A DNA stretch of 64,000 bases from Cryptomeria japonica (GCF_030272615.1 NC_081406.1:115971783-116035782); one strand, 5' to 3'; positions 33,875 through 46,065 are shown, counted from the stretch's first letter. Notes: generated by a model from the sequence alone, not told the origin. A program made the numbers and translations.

Positions 33875-35081
33875 AGAAAAGGTAACTTATTTCATCTGAA
33901 TACTAATGTCAACAATTGTTTGGTTGCAAAATTTGAGGATAGTTGGTTATGACATAGAAGATTTTGTCATGTAAATTTTGATAATTTGGTTAAGGTTAGA
34001 AAGTCAAGTATGGTTAGAGGTATGCCACAACTAGTCAAACCAAATAATGTGATTTGTAAAGAGTGTCAATTGGGTAAGATTACTACTTCCTCTTTCAAAA
34101 GAAAATCATTTTCTTCTGAAAATATTTTAGATTTGGTGCACACTGATTTATGTGGTCCTATGAGGACTAGGAGTTTTTATGTTGATAAATATTTAATAAT
34201 ATTTATTGATGATCATTCAAGAATGATGTGGGTTACATTTTTGAAGGAGAAGTTTGATTCTTTCAACAAGTTTAAGGCATTCAATGTCCTAGTGGAGAAA
34301 GAAAATGGTAGGAATCTGAAGTGCCTAAGATTTGACCGGGGTGGAGAATTCACAATAGCTGAATTTGTGAAATAATGTGATGAGAATGGAATCAAGTGAC
34401 AAATGTTTGCACTAAGGACACCACAACAGAATGGGATTGCAGAAAGGAGGAACCAGACCATAGTTCAAGTAGATAGAACAATGTTGATAAAAGGAGATGT
34501 ACCAATTTTTTTTTGGATAGAAGCACTTAGCACTACAGTATACACAATGAACCAAGTATTGGTCAAAAAAGGTAGTGATAAAAATCCCTATAAATTATGG
34601 TAAGGTCATACTCCTAATGTTAGTTATTTCAAAGTCTTTGGCAACAAGTGTTACATAAAGATAGATGAGTATATCGGAAAGTTTGATCCTAAGAGTGATG
34701 AAGGAACTTCCCTTGGTAATTCAAATAAGATCAAAGTATTAAAGTGCTTTAACAAAAGAAACAAGAACATTGTGGAAAGTGTTAATGTGAAAGTTGATGA
34801 GTATTGATACCAACAAACCTGATGCAGTCGAAGAACAAAAGATAGTGATTATTGATTCAAAAATTCAAAATGATGTTGAGTAGAATAGTATGGACGATAC
34901 TGGTCAGTTGAAAGATGAAGATGAAGAACAAGAATAAGAATAAGAAGAAACTTCTATACTAGAACCAGTTGTACCTGGATATATAAAGTTGAATCACTCT
35001 ACAAATCAGATAATTGGAGATAGGAATGTTGGAGTACAAATGAGAAGAAAAATCAGATAAAGAAGAACAACAGTTGGTCAC
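33875..35081 (+). pseudogene. copia-3 pre-integrase, integrase and linker (broken)
   Basis: Pre-integrase HRRFCHVNFDNL and CKECQLGK are followed by integrase core motifs VHTDLCGPM, IDDHSRMMW, CLRFDRGGEF and QNGIAERRN, so the D-D-E residues are present. The frame is interrupted at TGA near 33949, TAA near 34373, TGA near 34397 and TAA near 34601. The C-terminal SYFKVFGNKCYIK and NKNIVESVNVKVDEY segments are followed by an acidic linker with a gaagaacaagaataag repeat near 34923. The linker is then cut by copy B at 35081. Confidence 0.82.
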
Positions 35082-36300
35082 TGTAGCATCCTAAAATTGC
35101 GACACTTGCAATTTCGACCGCATTTGGGTCTTCACGATGGCGATGCAACACGGAACCTGAATGGAGACCCCGAAACTTGCTCATGACCTCAAAAACTACA
35201 TTTTTCAGCACCCTGGCATGATCCTCCTTGCACCCTGTTGTCCCTGGACGTGGGACCATGGCGCCCAGTGCCCTGGTCCCTGGCCCTATTTTGGGCCCAG
35301 TCTCTTTTGGGGCCTTGGGTCTTTATGTTTGCAAATTGGAAAATAATCTTTCCTGGTCAGCCTAAGGTCGGAAAAATCAGTCTATCAACCCTAATTGACA
35401 AGTATATAAACTACATTTCCTCTCCCATTTTGGTAAGATGGAAAAAAGGTGGAAGCGATACTCAAACATTCAAGCATTCAAGCATTCAAGCATTCCTTCA
35501 AGCAATTGATCATTCTAAGTCTCCATTCAAGGCTAAGTGTTGCATTCAAGACAAGGATTCAACCATTGAAGAGGAGATCACATACCACATACAACATACA
35601 ACATACAACATACAACATACAACATACAACAACATCTACACCTTCACATGTAAGAATACAAACATTCTTACAATAAGGTACTAGTACTTGTTTTACATTA
35701 CAATCATTTACATTTACAACATTTCTCATTTCTTGGTTAATTCCAAAACCGGGGTTTGACCTAAGGGCAAACCCCTAATCCCTAACCCCCCAATCGTCTT
35801 TTCTTTTCTATGTGTAGGTTGCAGGTACGCGGTTGTAATTGAAGATCTGGAATCCTTGTGCAGAGACAACCAGATCCCCCTTCGTTTCGCGGATTTTTCG
35901 GAGGACCGTGTGTATGTCGAGCGCCATCGTCCCGTCAATTATCGCTCAAATTTGTAGGACAGTGTCGTCTCGACATTTTACTGCTAATTCCAGGTCCGCA
36001 GCTTCATCCTATATTCCTATCTCTATTTATAAGCGAATCTTTCCCACTTTTCATGCATTCTTAGCTTAATCCTTCTATCTACATTCTTTACAAAAGAGGG
36101 TAGCCTTGCTGTCTTAACCCTTGAAACTCATTCAGAATCCAATCTTGCATTGTGTGGGATTGGATCTTGTGGGTTTCAACCCCTCTTTTGAATGTAAAGT
36201 CTCTCCTAAGTGAAAACCGTCAACCCTAGTGACCCCCTTTCCCTCTCTTTGGAGTGGTGGGGGGAACACTTAGGGTTCGCTCGCGATTTTCCACTTTACA
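35082..36300 (+). repeat. Copy B 5' LTR (1219 bp)
   Basis: Starts tgtagcatcctaaaattgcg. It contains TATA tatataaa (35403-35410), caagcattc repeats near 35470-35495, a catacaa heptamer array (about seven units, 35589-35633) longer than in its partner, the conserved core ggttaattccaaaaccggg near 35734, and the aggaccgtg motif near 35902. It lacks the 32-bp unit present in its partner. Confidence 0.94.
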
Positions 36301-37480
36301 TTTTGGTGAACCCGACGTGAACATCCTTTCTGATTATTCATGGTTAGATCTGAAAAATTTGCTTCCTTAATTACATTTCCATGTTTGATCTTTTGCAAAT
36401 TTTAGAGGTTGATTGCATAAAAACCCTAAATTTTCTTTTTAGTAATTGAGCTTGTGAAATGTTTAATTGTTAATGCTTGTTTCAAATCTACCCTTCTATT
36501 ACAAATTATCAATTCATATTTGTGCTTTAATTCTGAAAATTAAGTGGTTAAGTGTCAAAACCCTAATTTTTGAAACCCTCTTGATTCAATCTTTGACTGA
36601 TAATTTCACTGATCAAAACATCTCCAAATCAGCTGTAACTTTGGATTCCGCAACAAAATCATAATATCTTTCATCCCTAAAAATTTGGAAAAAAGTTGCA
36701 AGGACTGTGTGCACCCCGAGCGCCATCGTCCCTGACATTTTTTTCGAAATTTCGGGAGCTAGATCTTACTGTATTTTCCTGCTAAAATCCAGAATTTTGG
36801 CTGATTTTCTCAATTACAACACTTTCAAAATTAAAGTCAAAGTTGGTCTAGTGATTGCTTGGATTAAGGCTCCTAATCATTCAAAAATTGTTGAAATTGA
36901 AATTTTGTGTCAAAATTGTGTTCTTACTGTCCTAAATCTAAAAAGTGTTTTGGCATTCATTCAAAATTTCAGTGCTTTATTCAAATTTTTGCAATTTGTG
37001 ACTTTTGAAATTAAGTGCTTAATTACACCAATCTTGATTTCCACTCTCAAAATTGAATTTTGTGTGAAATTGAGTCAACTTTTAAAATTCGAAACTTGCA
37101 TTGCTTTTGGTATTCCCTCTAAAATCATAAAATTCAAAATTTCAGTTTCCCTCTCTTTTTCAAAATTCAAATTTTGCATTTTTCAACAATCTTGGTAGGG
37201 TTCAATTTTGAGATTGCAACTTTAATTTGGCCTATCTACAGATCATAAAATCACTCAATTTTTTCAGATTAGCTTTAAAATCATCATAACTGTCATCCCT
37301 GCAAATTTCGAAAAAAGTTGCGAGGATCGTGTGCACTCCGAGCGCCACGGTCCCTGACATTTTTTTCAAAATTTCGGGAGATTGTCGTGATTGCATTTAA
37401 CAGCTTAAATCTAGGAGATTGGCTGATTTTACTGAAATTTGCTACCTCTAAATTCAAAATCTTCTCTCTCTCTCTAGTGC
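36301..37480 (+). other. Copy B PBS candidate and leader
   Basis: tggtgaacccgacgtg at 36304-36319 is in PBS position, as in copy A. The leader repeats the two aggaccgtg-type blocks (near 36702 and 37322) and ends with ctctctctctag before the ATG. The ORFs at 36467-37198 are not supported as genes. Confidence 0.72.
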
Positions 37481-40362
37481 ATGAGTTTTACAACAATAAG
37501 CCCTACTTACACTATTCCCGTTAGACGAAGCCTTAGAATTAAGTCTTTCCAAGGTTTAATTACCGAGGAGATGGAACCTAATTTGAATAGCCTTTTTAAC
37601 GAGGACATGGGTAATTCCTCTAATCCTCTTAATAATGAAGAAGCCCTCCGTGAGGTTTCTGTAGAAAAACTTTCGAAATTGGATAACCAATTTGATGATT
37701 TTCAACAATGGATGTCTCATGAGTATCCCGATAGTCAAGCTCTTTCATTAATTGAGGGTCTAAAACGTATGGTTCAAAGTGATAAGAATGGAATTGATAT
37801 TTTGTGTGGTATTGCACACATTGTGGATTCGAATGTGATGCCTATGAAGAGTTGTGCTGAAACTTTAGGTTATACACAACCTCCCACTCAAGTCAATCAT
37901 TCTATTCCTTTAACAACTTCTATTGCTAGCATACCTACCTTTACATCAAACATAATGACTACTTCTATACAAGATATTCCGCCTATGATTACCAGTCATG
38001 GGGGCAATCCTTCCTCTTCAATGAAACCTCTTCCTTCATTCAATCCGACTTCTTCATTCATTCCTTCAATGAGTGTTCCTATTACATCTCCACAAATGAA
38101 CCTGGTGCAAGGGGGCAATTCATTCAACCATTCCATTCCTCCTTGTAGTGTTCCTCCTTTCCAATCATCTCCTATGACTAACTATCATAGTGTCCCGCCA
38201 CCTTACTCTCAATCAATACCTTCTTTCAATAACATAATACCTCCATCACAATCTAACATGTCTAATATGAATTCTTCGACTGAAGCGACCATTAACAATC
38301 TTGCACAAACTGTCTCTTCTTTACAGCAACAAATTGCCTCTATGAATCAATCTAAGTTTAGTGTGCCCACATTTGATGTTGCGAGCCCACTTTCTCTTGA
38401 CATTGTTCGAGCTATCCCTCCTAAACATGTTGAAATCCCGCATTTGGAGCTTTATAATGGTAAAGGTGATCGTCTAACACATGTTAAGACTTTTCAAACA
38501 ATATGTACCGATTTTGCTTATGACCAAAGGTTGCTTGCAAAACTGTTTACTAGAACATTAAGAGATAAAGCCCTACAATGGTATTGCTCGTTGCCTTCCT
38601 ATTCTATTACTTCTTTTGAACAACTTGCAAATGCTTTTATTCAACAATTTCAAAACAATATAAGTCCTAAAGTTACTTTGATTGATTTAATGCATTGTAA
38701 ACAAGGTGTTAAAGAAAAAGTGACTGATTTCATTGGTAGATATAAGCATTTGTATGCTCAAATTTCTTTTCCAGTGCCTGACAATGATATTCAAAGAATC
38801 TTTATTTCTAATTTACAAAAAGATATTCGAGACAAACTCCTGTTTTCTGAGTTTACTTCTTTCCAATAGTTGTGTGCAACTCTTCACAATTATCAACTAA
38901 CTGTGAGTCAAATGGAACAAGCAAATCCTTAGCTCCGAGTGATAAGGGTGATAGTAGTCAACAACCATTTGGAAAGTTTAAACTGAATAGAGAGTCCGTT
39001 AAATTCAATGAAAACATCATCAACAACAATGTGAATGCAACATCAGGTGTGCCTCCTATTTCTAAGTTTTTCAAGAAAGAAACAAAGTTTACTCCTTTGA
39101 ATGAATCATTGCATAGTATTATGAATAAGTTATTGGAACAAAATGTGCTTACTCTTCCTCCTATAAGGCAAATAGATCCTGCAAAGATTAATTCACCCTA
39201 TTTTGATAACAAATCTTTTTGTCAATTTCATCGTCAACCTGGGCATGATACTGAAAAATGTTTTGCTTTAAAGGGTAAAATTCAAGATTTGTTTGATAAT
39301 AATACTATCTCTATTTCAGGAGTGAATGATAAAGGCAATACATCTGTAGCTCCTCCTAACCAAAATCTTCAGATTTTTACTGATCCATTACCTTCTCATA
39401 CCTCTAATACGATTAAGGCTAATGATTCTTCTTTCTCATCTGATGGTCTTGTGTCTATGACTCCGAATGTGCTTAACTTTGTAGAGCAGCAAGAAAACCC
39501 TAAAGAACCTTCCATCACATTTGATTCTAGTGAGACTATCAGGGCACCTGATGGTCCTTTATATATAGTTGCAAAAGTCAAGAATACACCTTGCCATGGA
39601 GTGCTTATTGATCCTGCTTGCATGGTTAATGTTATTACTGAAGAATTTCTTTTTACTTTGCAATTGAATCAAGTGATTTATGACAAAATAGATGTGATTG
39701 TGAAATTATTTGATGCATTTTCTTCTCCTGCAATACAATTTCATGTGAAGCTTGGCTATCCTTGGCTATCTTCCATGAAAGCTATTGCTTCTCCTATTCA
39801 TAAGTGTTTGAAATTTCCCCATAATGGTGAAGTTGTTACTGTCAATCATAGTCTCTTTAAACCAGCTGAAAGAACTTCTAGCATTCCTATTGATTATTTT
39901 TGGCCTAAACAATTCAAATCTCTTCCTCCGCGAAGTGATCATCTGTTCAAATCTTATCAAAAGTGGAAAACAGATATGATCCTATCTCTAAGTGAACCTA
40001 GAACACCTAAACTTGACATTCCTATCATTCTTGAGAAGGAAATTCTTCCTTTGAAAGATAAAACTAATGTCTTTCCTCAAGAAGATTCCCAACCCATCCC
40101 CATGGATGTGACTATGTCTATGCCTGATAAACCTTCTAAAAGTAGACCTATACCTCCTCGTCATGATGGACTTGGTCTTCTTCCTAAACCAAAAATTCCT
40201 CCTTTATATGGAGCAGTTCCTCCTCCGTCCTTTTATAGAGAGAAGAGACCTTCTTCTTCTCCTATCATCCAGCCTAAGAGACCACAACCTAAACACCCAA
40301 GTGATAAGGATGAGAACATTCCTCCTCCTCAATCTTCTCCACTTCCTACTAAGACTAGATGA
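37481..40362 (+). pseudogene. Copy B gag / protease-like frame, one stop, one frameshift and one in-frame deletion
   Basis: The start ATG (37481) and N-terminus match copy A. Retrotrans_gag, with RTLRDKALQWYCSLP, is intact, and the frame passes the codon that is TAA in copy A. A TAG at 38867 replaces the CAG of copy A, and one base is missing near 38930; the frame then continues to TGA at 40360-40362. The zinc-knuckle-like CQFHRQPGHDTEKC and retropepsin-like LIDPACMVNVI follow (Asp codon 39610-39612). A stretch of 25 residues between SSPAI and QFHVKLGYPW is missing in frame near 39735 compared with A and C, which removes the middle of the protease-like fold. At the gag/protease junction B has CAG where A has TAG. 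Tail sequence related to copy A continues in other segments to about 40800. Confidence 0.86.
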
Positions 40363-41580
40363 AATCATTCTGCACGTGAACACCGATGAAAGCGTCATCT
40401 TAGGGCTCAAGCAACTGCTTCTCAAACTTTGCAATCTCCAAAAACACCTTCAACAAGCATTATTCCATTTTCTCCAAAATCTCCTAAACATAAGATGCAT
40501 GATGATCTTGATCCTGTGTGAGTTAAGGACCCTATTTTTATAAATCTTGATGATGATATAGATGAAAATGTTATTCATGATGAAAATGTTACTTCTCTTG
40601 CTTTTGATAGTGAATATGAATTTGTTGATGTTGATAACCATCTATCTAACAAATTTTCTAAAGCACTTATCCTAGCTCCTAGACAAGAACAACGTGGCTT
40701 GGAACATGAACATAGCCCTTGTTTGGATCTTGTGATAGCTCCATCTACTGTGTTGGATGTTCCTCCTCTAGCGTGTTCCCTGCCTTCCCGAAACATTGAT
40801 CAGCAAGATCGGGGGGTAGATGACGTGCTAGACTAGTTTCATTAGCATAGCAGATTCTCTCCTCCTCTCTTTTGTTACTTCTTCTATGTGTTATTCTCAT
40901 TCTTCTATTTGTTGTCCTTAGTGTTGTCTACTTGAGGATGATGCAAAACATTGAGATCTCTTTTGGTCTCTCTCATGTTGACTCAAAAGACACATGTGTT
41001 CCCTTCTTCTAGGTGACCTTCCTTGATTGGGGAATGAAGAACAATTATGTATACATACATATGATATACATGAATTATCATACAGCATACTGACCCCGAG
41101 GAAAGCGAAGTCACCTCGTGCTTTGTGTTTTGTGTCTATTATCCTTGGGTTTATCTCACACTTGGGGGCTAAATCTTTGTGATAATGTGCTCCTTTCCCT
41201 TCTCATTTCTTATGTGTATCACTACCTTAAAGCAATCACCCCCATTGAGGCATGTGTGATCGCTTTAACGTAGGGGGGCATACACCCCATCTATCCCTTC
41301 AGGATACTTGAAAATTTCTTGGCGAACTTAGCTTTGCCTTGAAAAGTTTTGGTATTTCTCTTGCATGACTCATAGTGAGGGAACCTTACTATTGACAGTC
41401 ATGGTTCTCCCTCATGATCTTCCCTTTTACTTTGTCAATCGAAGTCGTAAGATCCTTAGTTCACTGGGGGCTTGGTGTGTCTTGCCTCCTTGACGTGGTG
41501 AAAGTCTTTCAATGTTGTTTCCTTGTACTTTACCGGAAGTATGAGCGTACGCTTATACTCTCGCTAAAGTGGGGGCTAAA
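40363..41580 (+). other. Copy B coding tail remnant, 3' non-coding region and PPT
   Basis: Up to about 40,800 the sequence still aligns with the acidic C-terminal tail of the copy A frame, now broken by stops (for example tgtgtgagtt near 40515). From there to 41580 it matches the non-coding 3' part of copy A, ending in the PPT aagtgggggctaaa. Confidence 0.75.
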
Positions 41581-42802
41581 TGTAGAATCCTAAAATTGTG
41601 ACACTTGCAATTTTGACCACATTTGGGTCTTCACGATGGCGATGCAACACGGAACCTGAATGGAAACCCCGAAACTTGCTCATGACCTCAAAAACTGCAT
41701 TTTTCAGCACCCTGGCATGATCCTCCTTGCACCCTACTATCCTTGGAGGTGGGACCATGGTGCCCAGTGCCCTGGTCCTTCAGGACCATGGCGCCCAGCG
41801 CCCTGGTCCCTGGCCCTATTTTGGGCCCGGTCTCTTTTGGGGCCTCGTGTCTTTATGTTTGCAAATTGGAAAATAATTTTTCCTGGTCAGCCTAAGGTTG
41901 GAAAAATCAGTCTATCAACCCTAATTGACAAGTATATAAACTACATTTCCTCTCCCATTTTGGTAAGATGGAAAAAAGGCGGAAGCGATACTCAAACATT
42001 CAAGCATTCAAGCATTCAAGCATTCCTTCAAGCAATTGATCATTCTAAGTCTCCATTCAAGGCTAAGTTTTGCATTCAAGACAAGGATTCAACCATTGAA
42101 GAGGAGATCACATACCAGATACAACATACAACAACATCTACACCTTCGCATGTAAGAATACAAGCATTCTTACAACAAGGTACTAGTACTTGTTTTACAT
42201 TACAATCATTTACATTTACAGCATTTCTCATTTCTTAGTTAGTTCCAAAACCAGGGTTTGACCTAAGGGCAAACCCCTAATCCCTAACCCCCTAATCATC
42301 TTGACTTTTCTGTGTGTAGGTTGCAGGTACGCGGTTGTAATTGAAGATCTGGAATCCTTGTGCAGAGACGACCAGATCCCCCTTCATTTCGCGGATTTTT
42401 CGGAGGACCGTGTGCACGTCGGGTGCCATCGTCCTGTCAATTTTCGCTCAAATTTGCAGGACAGCGTTGTCTCGACATTTTACTGCTAATTCTAGGTCTG
42501 CAGCTTCATCCTATATTCCTATCTCTGTTTATAAGTGAATCTTTCCCACTTTTCATGCATTCTTAGCTTGATCCTTCTATCTACATTCTTTAGAAAAGAG
42601 GGTAGCCTTGCTGTCTTAACCCTTGAAACTCATTCAGAATCCAATCTTGCATTGTGTGGGATTGGATCTTGTTGGTTTCAACCCCTCTTTTGAATGTAAA
42701 GTCTCTCCTAAGTGAAAACCGTCAACCCTAGTGACCCCCTTTCCCTCTCTTTGGAGTGGTGGGGGGAACACTTAGGGTTCGCTCGTAATTTTCTGCTTTA
42801 CA
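41581..42802 (+). repeat. Copy B 3' LTR (1222 bp)
   Basis: Starts tgtagaatcctaaaattgtg and ends gctttaca, followed by the TSD gtcac. It carries the extra 32-bp ggtccttcaggacc-containing unit near 41777-41808, and a much shorter catacaa array than the 5' LTR. TATA at 41933-41940. Confidence 0.94.
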
Positions 42803-43930
42803 GTCACTTGTCCCCAAACCAGCTGATAAAATTGTGATTGGTACTAAGTGGGTGTTTAGAAACAAATTAAATGAAAATAATGAAGTGATTAGGAGCAATG
42901 CTAGACTAGTTTGCAAAGGATATGCACAAGAAGAAGGTGAAGGTTATGGAAAAACCTTTTCACCGGTTGCTAAACTTGAAGCAATAAGAATGCTACTTGA
43001 ATTTATAGCATTCAAGGGATTCAAGGTTTACCACATGGATGTAAAGTCTGCATTTTTTAATGGAATTATAGAAGAAGAGGTTTACATTGAACAACCAGAT
43101 GGGTTTGCATTAACTAAAGACAAGGACATGGTGTGCAAACTGCATAAAGCTTTATATGGATCAAAGAAAGCTCCAAGAGCATGGTATGAGAGACTCCATT
43201 CACACCTAATAAAGATTGGACTTTAAAGAAGTAGTGAGGACATCAACATTCACTTGAAGACAGAAGGAGACAAGTTATTGATTGTAGAAGTATTTGTAGA
43301 TGATATCATATTTAGAGGAGATGGTGACATGGGTTTAACTTTTGTAGAAGAAATAAAAAAAGCAATATGAAATGTCTTTGATAGGAGAAATCAATTTTTT
43401 CAATGGTTTGCAGGTGCAACAGATGAAAGGAGGAATCTTTATCAGTTAATCCAAATATGTGAAGGAGGTATTGAAAAACTTTGGAATGGAAGACTATAAA
43501 CTAGTTGGAACCCCTATGGTTATTGGTTGCAAATTATCCAAGGAAGATGATTCAGATCCAGTGAATAAAACTGAGTATATATCAATGATTGGAAAACTAC
43601 ACTATGTTGTTCATAGTAGACCAGATATTGCTCATCTAGTTGGTATAGTGGCTAGATTTCAAAATAATCCTAAAGAGACTCATATGGTTGTAGTGAAGAG
43701 AAATTCTAGGTATCTTAGAGGAGCTATTGATTATGGATTATGGTATCCATACAAAGGCAAATTCTCTTTGAAGGTGTTCACAGATGCTAATTGGGCTGGT
43801 AATATAAATGACCGAAAGAGCACAACCGGTGGAGCATTCTTTTTAGGAGGAAGATTGGTATCCTAGACCAGTAAGAAACAAAGTTGCATTTCTCAGTCTA
43901 TAGAAGAAGCAGAGTTAGAACACATGGGGT
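42803..43930 (+). pseudogene. copia-3 reverse transcriptase and truncated RNase H
   Basis: The frame resumes right after copy B with [17 protein letters not shown], the first Asp in HMDVKSAFFNG and LYGSKKAPRAWYE. The frame stops at TAA near 43224, and the intact FVDDIIF box follows near 43293. A frame disruption near 43370 precedes the connection and RNase H (43459-43866), with FTDANWAGN. TAG replaces Trp in the RLVSW motif at 43864, and the sequence ends after the EEAE segment near 43930. The remaining RNase H and the 3' LTR are absent. Confidence 0.85.
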
Positions 43931-44112
43931 TAGAAACAATCTTGTTTGCAACACCTTCTTCTCAAACTTGCCAACACAAAATCTCTTCTCCAACTCGAGA
44001 CCTAAATACACTTTTCAGTTAGGTCGGCTACATAACGCTAACTAAATTCAAAATACAATGAATTTAAATTTTAGATCATTATAAATCATTACAAATCATT
44101 CACAGATCACTT

Positions 44113-45230
44113 ATAAGGGGTTATATTTGGTCGTAAGGAGTCACGCATGTGTTAGAACACATGCGTGACCCCTGAGCACCACATATGACCCCTTAGGACA
44201 CTATGTGATCCTAAGGGGTATGTTCTATACCTTAGGATGTATAAGGGGTCATATTTGGTCCTAAGGGGTCACGCATGTGTTATGTATAAGGGGTCATATT
44301 TGGTCCTAAGGGGTCACGCATGTGTTATAACACATGTGTGACCCCTTAGGACCATATATAATTCCTTAAGACTATGTGATCTAAAGGGGTATGTCATACA
44401 CACTAGGATGTTATAAGGGGTCATATGTGGTCTTAAGGGATCAAAAATGTGTAAGAACACATGAATGAGCCCTTATGACCACATATGATGCCTTAGGACA
44501 CTATGTGATCCTAAGTGGTATGTTGTACACACTAGGATGTTATAAGGGGTCGTATGTGTTCATAAGAGGTCACGCATGTGTTAGAACACATGCATGATCC
44601 CTTAGGACCACATATGATTCCTTAGGACACTGTGTTATCTTAAGGGGTATGGCATACACACTAGGATGTTATAAGGGGTCATATCTGGTCCTAAGGGGTC
44701 ATGCATTTGTTAGAACATATGTGTGACCCCTTATGACCACATATGACCCCTTAGGATGCTATGTGATCCTAAGTTGTATGTCATACATACTAGAATGGTA
44801 TAAGGGGTCATATGTGGTCATAAGGGGTCACGCATGTGGTAGAACACATGCGTGACCCCTTAGAACACTATGTGATCGTAAGGGGTATGTCGTACACTCT
44901 AGGATGTTATAAGGAGTCATATGTGGTCGTAAGGGGTCACACATGTGTTAGAAAACATGTGTGACCCCTTAGCACACTATGTGATCTTAAGGGGTATGTC
45001 GTACACATTAGGATGTTATAAGGGGTCATATGTGGTCCTAAGGGGTCACACATGTGTTAGAACACATGTGTGACCCCTTAGGACCACATATGACCCCTTA
45101 AGACACTATGTGATCCTCTATGGTCCTAAGGGGTCATATAGTGTTGTCAAGGGCATATGTGGTCTTAAGGGGTCCAAAGGGGTCATGTTGTGTGTGTAAT
45201 AAGATGTGAAAATGGGTCATAGAGGTTTTA
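44113..45230. repeat. 129-bp tandem satellite with long internal palindromes
   Basis: About nine units start with ataaggggtca at 44113, 44241, 44286, 44413, 44542, 44671, 44800, 44909 and 45018. Spacings are mostly 127-129 bp; the second unit is truncated (45 bp) and two units are 109 bp, having lost one 20-bp block. Each unit has the form tcatatgtggtcctaaggggtcacgcatgtgtt-ag-inverse, followed by an actatgtgatcctaagg block. The inverted arms pair almost perfectly. The array degenerates after 45110. Confidence 0.92.
45019..45100. repeat. Perfect 40-bp-arm inverted repeat with 2-nt centre
   Basis: The left arm (45019-45058) is the exact reverse complement of the right arm (45061-45100), separated by ag. 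It is the best preserved palindrome of the satellite and could extrude as a cruciform or fold as a long hairpin RNA. Confidence 0.95.
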
Positions 45231-45924
45231 TTTTGTCTAATTTATTTAAATTTATTATCCAAGTTTTATAATTTTTTTCTAAGCTTTAACTTATTATTTA
45301 ATTTTTCTAACATTTTAATTTATTATATTTAAATTTCTAACATTTTTCTAATTTTTAACTTTGCTAATGTTTTTCTAAATATAATGAATATTAGAAAATA
45401 ATGTTTTTAATGCAATGTTTTCTTTAAAAGTTGGAAAAAATAATACATATATAGTTATTTAATTTAAAAAATAAATTGACGTTAAATTAAAACATTAAAT
45501 TAAGTTTTGTAACATTTTTCTAAGTTTTAATTTTGCTAATGTTTTTCTAAAAAAATTTAACTGTTTTTCTAAGTCTTTGTTAACGTTTTTCTAAAATGCT
45601 GAAAAAAATAATAAATATACAATTATTTAATTAAAAAACAGATTAACAAACAAATTATTTACTAATTTTTTAATAAATTATATTAAAAATAAATAAAAAA
45701 CTTTATTAAACAAAAAAAATGTTATTTTGTGCACCTGAAATAATGTAGGTCGAAAGATGAAAGATGAGAAGCATTGGTTTCTAGTGACAGGGCACGATGA
45801 TGTAATGTTGACGTCAGGTTCGCTCTAACCCCCTCTCCACAAAAAACTCCAAATTTGAAAATGACAGTTTAACTGTCATTTTTGGCTTTTATAGAGTTTT
45901 TTTTTTAAATAATTTTTAAAATGG
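45231..45924. other. AT-rich DNA without recognisable genes
   Basis: Low-complexity with recurrent taatgtttttcta and aaatttaac words (45340-45600) that form weak imperfect repeats. A short perfect inverted repeat aaaatgacagttt/aactgtcatttt lies at about 45859-45883. No coding signal. Confidence 0.6.
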
Positions 45925-46065
45925 TTCGATTGAATGGGGAGTTCGATCGAACCCTGTAAAAATAAATTTTATTGGGTTCAATCGAACCCCCAAATCCATC
46001 TCAGGTTCGATCGAACCCAGATCCAATGGTGGGTTCGATTGAACCCATGGGGGTGGTTCACTCAA
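45925..46065. repeat. Cluster of ggttcgatcgaacc palindromes
   Basis: Five or more copies of a dyad of the form gggttcgatygaaccc occur in about 140 bp: gttcgatcgaacc near 45942, ggttcaatcgaaccc near 45977, ggttcgatcgaaccc near 46004, ggttcgattgaaccc near 46033, and partial copies near 45923 and 46057. ORFs crossing this stretch are chance. Confidence 0.8.

Larger units (their letters stand above)
35082..42802 (+). mobile_element. Gag-only LTR element copy B (TR-GAG type), TSD gtcac
   Basis: LTRs at 35082-36300 and 41581-42802 start tgtag and end tttaca, flanked by perfect gtcac (35077-35081 and 42803-42807). The internal layout is the same as copy A: PBS-like tggtgaacccgacgtg, leader, a long gag frame, a conserved 3' non-coding region and the PPT aagtgggggctaaa. 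No RT, RNase H or integrase motif is present between the LTRs. Copy A and copy B differ in many LTR bases, so they are two subfamilies of one family. Confidence 0.93.
31990..43930 (+). mobile_element. Truncated Ty1/copia element (copia-3) with nested gag-only copy B
   Basis: A plus-strand copia element: partial 5' LTR (to 32471), degenerate PBS, gag-protease (32537-33874), integrase (33900-34830), [copy B 35082-42802, TSD gtcac] and RT-RNase H (42803-43930). The frame stops abruptly inside RNase H and no 3' LTR follows, so the 3' end has been lost. Coding parts carry many stops. Copy B inserted just upstream of the RT core. Confidence 0.85.

Noticed and set aside
44113-45230. CRISPR-like array of palindromic repeats
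   Set aside because: Repeat units are contiguous 129-bp monomers without unique spacers, in a plant-type genomic context; no cas genes.
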